Part shown: piece by piece, positions 1 to 7,510 of the stretch | Layout: every line of letters begins with the position of its first letter | How positions within the stretch are numbered: position 1 is the first letter of the stretch | Assembly: GCA_900617975.1 (NCBI GenBank) | Contig: UZAE01014766.1 | Coordinates: 1 to 12,218, forward strand | DNA length: 12,218 nucleotides | Source: Rodentolepis nana | Lineage: Eukaryota; Platyhelminthes; Cestoda; Cyclophyllidea; Hymenolepididae | Direction: 5' to 3' | Notes under the pieces: model-generated | What the model was told of the DNA's origin: nothing | The model's input: only the letters and a program-made list of their open reading frames with translations | Databases searched by the model: none | Translations under genes and position numbers: made by a program

Positions 1-126
1 CTGCCTTTCTGTTAAGGCTTCATCTCCATATACGGCACATAACTTCTTTTGTGCTTGCGATGCGTTCTTGCCTTTTCGGAAGTAATACAATAAAATGTGT
101 CGGAAGTGCACGTCCTGTTCTTTCAT
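1..126 (-). CDS. mariner transposase, N-terminal 42 residues (partial)
   Basis: From the ATG at 126-124 the frame reads MKEQDVHFRHILLYYFRKGK, then a segment with NASQAQKKLC and VYGDEALTERQ, up to the window edge without a stop. This matches the first helix-turn-helix of mariner transposases, the DNA-binding domain also found in SETMAR-like proteins. The conserved FRH-ILL-YFRKGK-A-QA and VYG-A-ER pattern is visible. This domain binds the terminal repeats. The DDD catalytic domain would lie beyond base 1 and is not seen. The start is chosen because the ATG directly precedes the domain and the upstream leader has no homologous coding sequence. A domesticated mariner-derived gene is possible, but the intact terminal repeat upstream favours a transposon. 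Confidence 0.85.
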   Translation of the reverse strand, partial: MKEQDVHFRHILLYYFRKGKNASQAQKKLCAVYGDEALTERQ

Positions 127-280
127 TTTTAAATTGGGATAAAAACAAAACTAAAGAACTAAACAAAAATATTTTTTACTAATTAACCTAGAAGCCCATA
201 CAGTAAGAAAAAAATATAGGTTAGATGCTCTGGCCACGTTAACAAAGCAAAAGAAAGTATAGAATGAATCCGTCAACAAA

Positions 281-308
281 AACGGCAATGACTTAGTTGC
301 CAACCCAA
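281..308 (-). repeat. mariner terminal inverted repeat (5' end)
   Basis: On the minus strand this reads TTGGGTTGGCAACTAAGTCA followed by TTGCCGTT, close in form to the GGTTGGCAACTAAGT core seen in many mariner ends. It abuts TA at 309-310, the usual duplicated target. The partner repeat is outside the window, so the repeat cannot be proven by pairing. Confidence 0.8.
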
Positions 309-310
309 TA

Positions 311-1739
311 TAATAACTGGAATATCCAGGGGGGGTTTTTTAGGGTTTTCACGCTATCAACAACCTGTTTTAAAGCAAGATCATTATAAGGACAACAAGA
401 TTGATGCTCATTCGTGGAAGTGGTGATAGAATGTGAAGTCCGATTATTTCCATTTAATTTAGAAAGAATGGGATTGCCTAGACTAATGTCCGAGAATTAT
501 ATGGAGAGTGACCAGCAGTGCGATTGATGGCGATGGAGTGTGAAAATTGATCTCGCGGGCACTATTTGTGCCCACAAAGGTCGCGTAAACCCCGATGAGT
601 CCACAACAGACAAGTGGAATCCCATACTCGCAGATTAGTGAAAGTAATCTACACAGCAAGTTGCAAATGAGACCTCGGGAGTAGGCTGAGTAGGGTAAAC
701 GTACAAACCGTCACATATGCATTCCCCACAACGCAGAGTGAACCAAAGGAAGACTTGAATTGCTTAGGTACTCAACCGAAGAATTCCACGATCACTTTTC
801 CTCCCACCTATATTCATACCGCCCTTGATTCCACATCTCCAACTTTCATGAAAATCTGCCTTCTCCAGAGAAATAATTGGTTAGATCATACTCCATGCTC
901 GACTTACTCATTCGTTCTTTCAGTTATGTGCAACCAGCTCAAAGACAAATACATCCTCTGGAACTAGAGGTCAGTCCCAATTTTCATTTATAGGGCATAT
1001 CTTCTTCTACTTTGCAGTAGTAGCCTGATAGGCAAAGGCTCTGAAAGTTCCCTTTATCTCAAGATAATTGTTTCTAATGTTGGTACCTGTTGTGGAATAA
1101 ATTTATAAAAGAACAATTTCCACTAGAATACAGCACGTCGAGAATTGCCAAAACGAAAGGCTAGCGATTGTAAGAGACCCGCCTGGTTAGTCAATCACGA
1201 CGCAAGAATACCAAGCAGGTACATGCTGATGACTGTGTAACTGTAATCGCCATACATGAACGTTGAATGTCAATAACCCTATGCGTAAGGGAGTGAAGAT
1301 ATTCACACAGAAAATTCGTTCATATTCACAAGAGCAAACAAACAGACCTTAGAGGTGCCACAGCTTGCCGTATTGCCTTGGGACGAGAAATTCCCACAAG
1401 TGGTGTTTACATCGGCCATTATAGCCTATCAATATCTTCGAGCATGGCGCTCCCACAGACGTATTATTTATGCGCCTTAGAAGAGACGCATTAGACGTAC
1501 GACCGCAACTATTCATAAAAAAAATATATGCACTCGTTTAGGTTGGATGAATTCACAAAAAAATAGGAAGAATTCGTTGAGAGTTATGCACTGACATGAT
1601 GGTGAAACAGACAAATATTCGAGTATGAAGGCGAAGTTGATGGAGAATATATGAGAGAATACAAATAGAAGGTTCATCAAAAACTGGTGGAATTAAAATC
1701 AATATGCCAATTACATTATAACATTACTTCATGGCCTAC
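311..1739. other. noncoding stretch downstream of the last visible exon
   Basis: This AT-rich stretch lies between the mariner end and exon 1740-2187 and is probably intron of the minus-strand gene, because that exon ends in a good splice donor (AAG|GTAGGC) rather than a stop. I found no exon with convincing borders and no SINE-like copy. One 75-codon stop-free frame with no ATG lies on the minus strand at 483-710 (hydrophobic, unrecognised), and a weak 38-codon frame on the minus strand starts at about 1422. Neither is supported as a gene. Confidence 0.5.
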
Positions 1740-2187
1740 CTTGATCCTGGCGATTTCTGCTTCTTGTGACTTGATTCTTGATTTTAGATCATGTTGACAT
1801 GCCAATAGCTCCTGTTGCCTCACTGCCCAGTAATTGTAAATGGATAGAAGATACTGGGAGGCGGGGTCAAGCGGAATCGGCTCCTCACGAAGCTCGTCCT
1901 TGATCTGTTCAGGAATTTGTATTGGCGGTTGTTCACTAACTGGAGTCGCCACTTCGTCAACCCTTTCGTTGCACTCTTCCTTCGGAGGGGTAGTAGACAC
2001 TACTTCTGGGAGCTCAGCAGACTTGGATATAGCACTGCTGTCAGCATAGCCAGTTGGTGTAGTTGGCCATTCAACAGGAAAGCTCTCGACCTTCGGGGTA
2101 GGCACTTCCGCCTTTTGTTCGGGTTTTGGAGATAGGGGAATCCTAACTGAAGCTGCTTTCGGAGCCGGTGGAAAAGAAGCAGGTTTT
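1740..2187 (-). CDS. internal exon 3 of the minus-strand host gene (Pro/Glu-rich, coiled-coil end)
   Basis: This 448-nt exon is bounded by a strong acceptor (a T-rich run ending CTCTTTTCAG at 2188-2190) and a good donor (ATCAAG|GTAGGC, GT at 1739-1738). It begins with one base that completes the codon split in the previous exon (AG|A, Arg) and ends on a full codon. It encodes about 149 residues. The first ~100 are rich in Pro, Glu, Ser and Thr, probably disordered, with PxP repeats near the start (KPASFPPAPK, PLSPKPEQ). The last ~45 (from LDPASQYLLSIYNYW to EAEIARIK) are rich in Gln, Glu, Lys and Leu and look like a coiled coil. Codon use is even across the frame. The stop seen just past the donor is in intron sequence. 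A weak resemblance to the helical linker before the third PHD finger of PHF14 is noted only as a hypothesis. Confidence 0.82.
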
Positions 2188-2380
2188 CTGAAAAGAGCAA
2201 AAAAAGTATTACTTCAGTCATAATGAAGAGATAGGCGCCTACAGCTAATATTACAAAAAATATGAAAGCAAAAACATGTTAAAATTGAGCGTGATATCAG
2301 TCATTGTGAAACAATAAGGGCAAATAAATATTCTTTCGGGAAACACAAATATTCAACGCATCTAATTAAAGAGAATAGAG

Positions 2381-2674
2381 GGAACGCGATGGACTTACCT
2401 CCCTGGGCAACGTAGGGTCATACGACAAAAAGTCTATGAACCGGCAGTTGACTTCAAGCTAACACGACCAAACTGTATGGCATATTCCACCACTTCCAAC
2501 GTACTCGCTTTACCTTTACCTTTGTGTCCGTCTCCAACATCTGTGAATAGCTCTTCTGTCCCCCCCCCCCTCCCTCCACATTTAGTGATTGTCTGTTCCT
2601 CCCCTCTGAGAAGCCCGTAATCAACTAAAGGGCTAATGATAACTACAATAAAACCTGTCATTTGATAAAAAAAG
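2381..2674 (+). mobile_element. SINE-like element, copy A
   Basis: This copy starts near GCGATGGACTTACCTCC and is missing part of the head: the segment between ACCTCC and CTGGGCAACG has lost about 12 bases. It then runs through the family body (CCGGCAGTTGACTTC, CATATTCCACCACTTCC, a 12-C run near 2560) to the tail (AAAGGGCTAATGATAACTAC, CTGTCATTTGATAAA). Flanking sequences ATTAAAGAGAATAGAG (2365-2380) and ATTAAAGGAAAAAG (2675-2688) are a plausible decayed target duplication. The copy is antisense to the host gene and lies about 200 bp upstream of the exon 1740-2187 acceptor. Confidence 0.8.
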
Positions 2675-2902
2675 ATTAAAGGAAAAAGCTAAAAATATGC
2701 CCTAAAAGCACCGCTAAGGAAATAGGTAGTTCCGTTTTTCTTTCAACATCCATACTAACGTATTTCACTCTACTCTTTCACCAAGAGATACAATTCAAAG
2801 CCGTGCGCCGGTCAAGTCCTCATTCGAACCTCCTGATTAAATGGTGATTGTCGAAACCAGTGTAGACGCAAAAAATTTTGGCAGAGTAAGATATAATTCA
2901 TC
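2675..2902. other. unique intron sequence between copies A and B
   Basis: This short AT-rich interval has no recognisable gene or repeat. A TTCGAA-containing stretch near 2824 looks slightly like a tRNA T-loop but has no stem around it. Confidence 0.5.
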
Positions 2903-2914
2903 ATGAGAAAAGAT

Positions 2915-3465
2915 TTATTTATTTCAAATGGAAGGAGTTTTGGTCGATATCATTAGCCATTTAGCTGACTTCGGGCTTCACAGAGGGAAGGTTCATCAAA
3001 GTAGCAGAATGTCGAGGGGTGGGGATCAGAAGAGCGATTCACAGATGTAAAAGAGGCAGACAGACACAAAGGTAGAGAAAAAGGTGAGCTGAGTACTGTG
3101 GAAGTAGTCGAATATGGCATGCAATGGGGTCATGGTAGTTTGAAGTGAGAAGTCAACTGCCGGTTAATAGTGGTCGACTATGACATACAGTGAGGTCATG
3201 GTAGTTTGAAGTCAGAAGTCAACTGCCGGTTACTCATGGTAGTTTGAAGTCAGAAGTCAACTGCCGGTTAATAGATGGTAGTTTGAAGTGAGAAGTCAAC
3301 TGCCAGTTAATAGTATGGTAGTTTGAAGTCAGAAGTCAACTGCCGGTTAATAGGGATCTTTTTGCCTTATGAGTATACGTTGCCCAGGGTGCACCACCTG
3401 TTTGCCGTATGAGTATAAGTTGCCCAGGGTGCACCACGTGGAGGTAAGTCTATCGTACACCCTTG
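2915..3465 (-). mobile_element. SINE-like element, copy B, with internal tandem expansion
   Basis: This is a minus-strand copy. Its (AAAT)n tail lies at 2915-2925 and its head near 3440-3465 (GGTGTACGATAGACTTACC on the minus strand). An exact 12-bp duplication, ATGAGAAAAGAT, flanks it at 2903-2914 and 3466-3477, which fixes both ends and shows insertion by target-primed reverse transcription. At 551 bp it is about 200 bp longer than other copies, because one body segment is repeated five times and a 40-bp head segment twice. It is in the same orientation as the host gene. Confidence 0.88.
3105..3440 (-). repeat. tandem repeats inside SINE-like copy B (39-bp x5 and 40-bp x2)
   Basis: A unit of 38-39 bp starting ATGGTAGTTTGAAG and ending near CTGCCGGTTAATAG occurs at 3132-3170, 3198-3235, 3236-3274, 3275-3313 and 3315-3353. 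The first two units also repeat 27 bp of upstream sequence (3105-3131 and 3171-3197), giving a 66-bp higher-order duplication. Next to them a 40-bp head segment (TTTGCC to CACCTG or CACGTG) occurs at 3361-3400 and 3401-3440 with three differences. Units differ at single sites (GTGAG or GTCAG). Most other family members hold one unit. Confidence 0.9.
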
Positions 3466-3477
3466 ATGAGAAAAGAT

Positions 3478-4760
3478 AACTGGATGAATTTCAGCCCAAA
3501 AAATAACTGAAGGAAGCGCGGTAGTATGATTTGTTGCTACGATGCGCAAAGGTAGAAATACAGGGCAAAGAGGAAAACTGTCACAGATTAGACAGATCAC
3601 AAAAGAACATATAACTTGAGTAGAACTAATGCAGGTTGAAAGCAATCCCCTTCAATATAGCATTTAATCCGCGCACAACGAGAAGAAATTAATTCAATTG
3701 CGACAATTTCAAGTAGTCGGCCTGACTCTGCTACACTCAACCCACTCAAGAGAGTCATGCCAGCTAACAAACCGCCAAGTCGGATAAAACCAGAGTTTGA
3801 GGAGAAAAAAAAATGGTCATAGAACCGCTCATTCTCCTCCTCCTTCTCCTCCTTTTTACGTTGCCGAATGCGTGCTCCAATGGGGTTATTTCAAGCTCAA
3901 AAAGAGAGCCTGCGATCATGGAAACCAGATTCAGAACAAAATTGGAGCAAGAAACAAATGCAAAGATGTACAGAGGGCATGTTGAAAAAGACAAGCAGCT
4001 CCCTATCTCCCTCCAATTTCCCATAATTTCAGATACGCACAACCTTTTGCCGCATTATTAAGCTCTGTATGATCGTTAGGTGACTGGATCTATTCCTGAG
4101 TTGGGGAATGGTGAGAGATTGAATCAAAAAGGCGAAAAATCTTCAAAATTAGAGCTACTCTCGAATTTCTACCACAACAAAGGGGACCGTTATTATTTCT
4201 CCTTGCTTCCGCCAGCATTTTTGGGGGGACAAATAGATGTCCGTGAAGCATCGATTGCCTAAAAAGCTTCAAATTCTCGGTCGATTTTAGGGACCGACGA
4301 TTATGAGTTGTAGTGCTGGTACACATCACGGAAAACCCAGATAGTTTGGGTGATTTAATTATAATTGTGTGTGCTTGCAATAATCAAAATAAACCGCTTT
4401 CCCAATTAAAATTTCCTCGAAGATTGTAAACACTTGGGTAGTACGGCGTTACAACCGCATTATTCTCAGGCGCCTATCTTCAGATTCAGTGAGTGTTCTC
4501 AAGTGGTGTGTGTGCTTGCAAATTACTTAAAAGATGGTCAAAGTGTTGCAGTTTTCCTCCCAATTAACGATGGCCTGAAATCCTTCTGTCTACCTCACAA
4601 CCACCATTTGTAAATTAAAAGATCACTCATTCCCATTCCTGCAACATGCTATCCTTCACCACAAAAGCTTGCTCTCACCACTGCCTCTCCCATCCCGCAC
4701 TCTCTCTCTCTCTCAAAATCGGTTGCCATAGTGAAGATTGGTGGCAAATAGGTAAAGTTT
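3478..4760. other. intron sequence with simple repeats
   Basis: No gene is supported here. Present are a CTC/CTT-rich run at 3831-3858, a (CT)n run near 4700-4714, and two loosely similar segments sharing GTGTGTGCTTGCAA (near 4367 and 4508), each followed by a CCAATTAA box. Frames up to 96 codons occur on both strands but overlap each other, show no family motif and lack splice borders. Confidence 0.5.
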
Positions 4761-4776
4761 AATGAATTAGTTAGAG

Positions 4777-5150
4777 TTGGGGGTGCGCGATAGAATTACC
4801 TCCACGTGGTGCACCCTGGGCAACGTATACTTATACGACAAAAAGGTCTATTAACTGGCAGTTGACTTCTCACTTCACAAAAAAGGCTTATAAATCGGTC
4901 GTTGAATTTTGATTCCAAACTACCATGGACTCGACTGTATGTCATATTCGACTACTTCCACAGCACTCATCTTACATTTTCTCTGCCTTTTTCTCCAACT
5001 GTCTATTTACGTCTTTGAAACACTCTTCAAATCCCCCCCCCCTTCTCGACTTTTTCTCCCTTTGATGTTTCTTCCCCTCTGTGAGGCCTGAAGTCAACTA
5101 AAGGGCTAATGATAACTATCAAAACGCCTGCCATTTGCAATAAATAAATA
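4777..5150 (+). mobile_element. SINE-like element, copy C
   Basis: This is a near full-length copy with head (GTGCGCGATAG, ACCTCCACGTGGTGCACCC), body, a C-run at about 5033-5042 and tail (AAAGGGCTAATGATAACTATC, GCCTGCCATTTG, then TAAATAAATAAA). Flanks AATGAATTAGTTAGAG (4761-4776) and AATGAATAGTTAAAG (5151-5165) look like a slightly decayed target duplication. The VNTR region holds two diverged units (one starting CAAAAAGGTCTATTAAC, the next CAAAAAAGGCTTATAAATC), so expansion of this segment is not limited to copy B. The head has AATTACCTC where other copies have ACTTACCTC, which weakens the antisense splice donor. The copy is antisense to the host gene. Confidence 0.87.
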
Positions 5151-5165
5151 AATGAATAGTTAAAG

Positions 5166-5925
5166 GACAACAGGATTGCAGAGTTGATAAATACCACCTT
5201 CTGCCTACATGACGATTATTTCAGATCAGATTTCGAGTAAAGAGGAGTTTGTAATTAATTAATGCCCAAAACTTTAGTTTCCACTACAAATACTCCCATC
5301 AACATCTACGTTAACTTAGAAACGAGTCAAATATCACTTATCATGAATGAGTCCAATAGGAGACCATGATTCTCTAAAGCAAATAATGCATTAATCAATA
5401 CTTACTTACTCAACTGCTTTTATACAAATTCGATTCCCTTTTTTGAGTATTTTAAAGCCACTTGCAAGCAAGTCCATTCAAACCATATTCCCCAAACTAG
5501 AATTATTTACCATCAATGGGAGAGAGAGGGAGATTAAAAATTCCCATTTTCCAATCCAAAAGAGCATTTGCTTTTGCCAAAATAAGAGGCAACAATAATA
5601 AACCCTGCTACACCACATATAAGTGTATATTTAACAATTTCCTATTTCCGCAAATAAAACCACCAGATAATGAGAGGCGTCGCGTGCATGAAGGGGAACA
5701 AGGTTGCTGCAATATTATTGAAAATAAATAAATGAAAGAAAGAAAAATAAATTGCATAATAGATAAAAAACCAACTTAACGGAGATATGCGGAAAGCGTC
5801 AACAGAGTCACAGTTTCATAAAATTGAATAAGTTACCTTGAGAAATACCAACCACATTAAGATGGATCGTCTACAGAACACACCCGCACAGAAAAAAACA
5901 ACCAAACTTCCATCAATTAAATTTT
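5166..5925. other. AT-rich intron sequence, no feature seen
   Basis: This stretch is AT-rich with short A and T runs. A 71-codon frame on the plus strand (5516-5731) has no recognisable motif or splice borders and is likely chance. No repeat family member is visible up to the LINE target duplication at 5926. Confidence 0.5.
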
Positions 5926-5936
5926 ATTTCCAACCG

Positions 5937-6275
5937 TGGATAGTGGACAGTGTCACTCTCCGATATAGCCGATTGGCCAAGAATCGAAGCCGGACACGAT
6001 TGCTTGGCAAAACACCTTCACAGATTGGGAGTATACACTCAACGCACATGCCCTCTATGCAACCTACATGAGGAAATGGAGAAGACCCACCTGATTCGAT
6101 GTCCGCCTCTAAAGACAACGACGGAAAGCCAGAGATACTGGGAAGCAAGAAGACAGCTAATGAACGGCTATTAATTAACTGCTATAAAAGTACCCCCCAC
6201 CCTTGGGGGAAGCTGAAGTCAAAGTTTAAGGGCTAATGATAAATATCACAAAGCCTATCATTTGAAATAATAATA
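5937..6275 (+). mobile_element. 5'-truncated non-LTR retrotransposon (LINE), 3' end only
   Basis: A 339-bp insertion is flanked by an exact 11-bp duplication, ATTTCCAACCG, at 5926-5936 and 6276-6286. It holds the last ~75 codons of a LINE ORF2, a stop at 6172-6174, a roughly 100-bp 3' UTR and an (AAT)n/(AAAT)n-like tail. Truncation at the 5' side with duplication and a simple-repeat tail is the mark of target-primed reverse transcription. The final ~70 bp (AGCTGAAGTCAAAG to CATTTGAAATAATAATAA) match the tail of the SINE-like family in this window. It is antisense to the host gene. Confidence 0.88.
5950..6174 (+). pseudogene. LINE ORF2 C-terminal fragment (CCHC region)
   Basis: The frame contains AGHDCLAKHLHRLGVYTQRT, then CPLCNLHEEMEKTHLIRC, and ends RYWEARRQLMNGY and a stop. 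The CX2C-X9-H-X3-C zinc-binding pattern after a GH-L-HL-R-G segment, and the RYWEAR ending, are typical of the region after the reverse transcriptase in many R1/Jockey/CR1-type LINEs of arthropods and other invertebrates. The upstream part is missing. At the left edge a neighbouring frame (TLRYSRLAK) looks more like the usual residues before GHDCL, so a frameshift near 5975-5990 is likely. It is a dead fragment with no start of its own. Confidence 0.85.
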
Positions 6276-6286
6276 ATTTCCAACCG

Positions 6287-7192
6287 CTTAATTGGGATGC
6301 TTGTAAGCCAACCGCAGGCCAAAGATTAACACCTTAGTATTGTAAACAGGCCTCTGATGTAAATTATCCACTACGGAAGCAATCAGCATAGGAGAGGATT
6401 TTAGTGAACAAATTGGCAAAATGATTTAGCGATTGCTGAACCACAGAGGAGATGGGAAGGGGGGAGGCTGAAAGCATATAATAATTTAAAGTTGTACACT
6501 CGCTAATAAATGCAGTAGTAAAGAGCTCCAAATCTTCCCAATGTCTTCCTGATTATACCTAGGCAAAGCCAATTGCTAATTAGTAATAAATTTGACTTAT
6601 TTGTTAGAATATTTCATGTTGCACAAGGTCGTTGTCAGGCCGAATTTTGGGTGTAGAGCCTTCCACTCTGGTGGCCCCTTGTTAAGCCTGAGGTGCGGCT
6701 TTTGTGCCACTCAACAACTAGTAATCAGATAGATGGAAAGGGGTGTCAGTATTGGGCAGAAACTTGCCCAAAAAGGTGCACTAAATGCCTTCTGCTGAGA
6801 GAAAACCCTTATTTTTTATATAAGATAAAGAGACGGCAGTCATATTCTTAAAAGAATGTCTGCAATTTTTCCTACTTGCTTAAACAGAATTAAACAAAAA
6901 TATGACTTTCTGAAAGTAAAAAAAAAAAATAACAAACAAGCAAATTAAGCAGGAAATCATTTAACCAGACATTAGATGGGAGTTGTCTCATGACGCATCA
7001 ACGCATTCTGTTTAAATGTCAACCCTCCTCCACCCCCTCCTCTACCCACCCTCCCCAATAATCTAACCAACACCGAGATAGCACTTTAGATAATTGTCAC
7101 AAACCCAAAATTGTAATCCGCAGATCAATGGGTGGGAAGGTGGCAGGAAAAATGCAGAAGACTAAATCTCGATTTATAGAGATGTTTAAGTC
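6287..7192. other. intron sequence, no gene; short repeats
   Basis: I saw no coding or RNA gene here. An 11-bp inverted pair, TTAAACAGAAT (6880-6890) and ATTCTGTTTAA (7005-7015), and one half of a direct repeat (6967-7003) are present. A pyrimidine-rich stretch lies at 7021-7060. Confidence 0.5.
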
Positions 7193-7510
7193 CGGGGTGC
7201 GGGAGAGACTTACCTCCATGTGATGCACCCTGGGCAACGTATATTCCCCTAGGGCAAAAAGCCTATTTAACCGGTATTTGACTTCAAACTGTCACAACCC
7301 AACTCTATATGTCGTATTCGACCACTTTCACAGTACTCATCTTACCTTTTCTCTGCCTTTGTGTCTGTCTGTCTCTTTTACATCCACGAATCACTCTTCT
7401 CCCCCCCCCCCCCCCACTATCGACGTTTTTCCACCTTGATGTTCCTTCCCCTCTGTGAAGCCTGAAGCAAACTAGACATTCGATGGGAGTTGTTTAATGA
7501 CGTTCAAAAC
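6967..7510 (+). repeat. direct repeat pair of ~37 bp flanking SINE-like copy E
   Basis: AGACATTAGATGGGAGTTGT with the following TCATGACG at 6967-7003 is matched at 7474-7510 by AGACATTCGATGGGAGTTGT with TAATGACG (roughly 30 of 37 positions). The second copy begins exactly where SINE-like copy E loses its tail. The first lies about 190 bp before that element, so this is not a normal target duplication. Confidence 0.6.
7193..7473 (+). mobile_element. SINE-like element, copy E (3' truncated)
   Basis: The head (GGGGTGCGGGAGAGACTTACC, CTCCATGTGATGCACCCTGG), the body and a long C-run of about 17 near 7402-7418 are present. The copy stops after TGAAGCCTGAAGCAAACT, so the last ~60 bp with the hairpin and (AAAT)n tail are gone. 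It is antisense to the host gene and keeps the ACTTACCTC motif (7208-7216), a splice-donor consensus on the gene strand. Confidence 0.82.

Larger units (their letters stand above)
1..308 (-). mobile_element. mariner-family DNA transposon, 5' part (cut by window edge)
   Basis: Read on the minus strand, the element starts at 308 beside a TA dinucleotide (309-310), the expected mariner target. Its first ~28 bases (TTGGGTTGGCAACTAAGTCA and on) have the form of mariner terminal inverted repeats. About 180 bp of leader follows, then an ATG at 126 that opens a transposase frame still open at base 1. The order TA, terminal repeat, leader, transposase is that of a mariner 5' end. The other end is outside the window, so completeness and activity cannot be judged. 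It lies on the 3' side of the host-gene exons, in a downstream intron or beyond the gene, in the same orientation as that gene. Confidence 0.85.

Noticed and set aside
755..967. 70-codon plus-strand frame
   Set aside because: It has no motif and no splice or promoter context. The length is expected by chance in this much sequence.
1222..1240. CTGATGA core suggesting a hammerhead ribozyme
   Set aside because: The GAAA core and flanking stems expected for a hammerhead are absent.
1840..2135. Plus-strand open frames opposite the host exon
   Set aside because: They are shadows of the minus-strand exon 1740-2187, which has matching splice borders and phase. The plus frames have Ser/Gly-rich composition and no motif.
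2805..2835. tRNA-like TTCGAA box on the minus strand
   Set aside because: No complementary T-arm or acceptor stem surrounds it, and no A-box or cloverleaf can be drawn.
3132..3353. Regular ~39-bp repeats that might suggest a CRISPR array
   Set aside because: The units are head to tail with no unique spacers, lie inside a retroelement with a target duplication, and the DNA is eukaryotic.
4090..4380. 96-codon minus-strand frame
   Set aside because: No family motif, no splice borders with suitable phase and a chance-like composition. It overlaps another frame on the plus strand.
5838..6148. Other frames overlapping the LINE fragment
   Set aside because: They cross the target-duplication border at 5936/5937 or run antisense. 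Only the frame ending at 6174 has the CCHC and RYWEAR signature.
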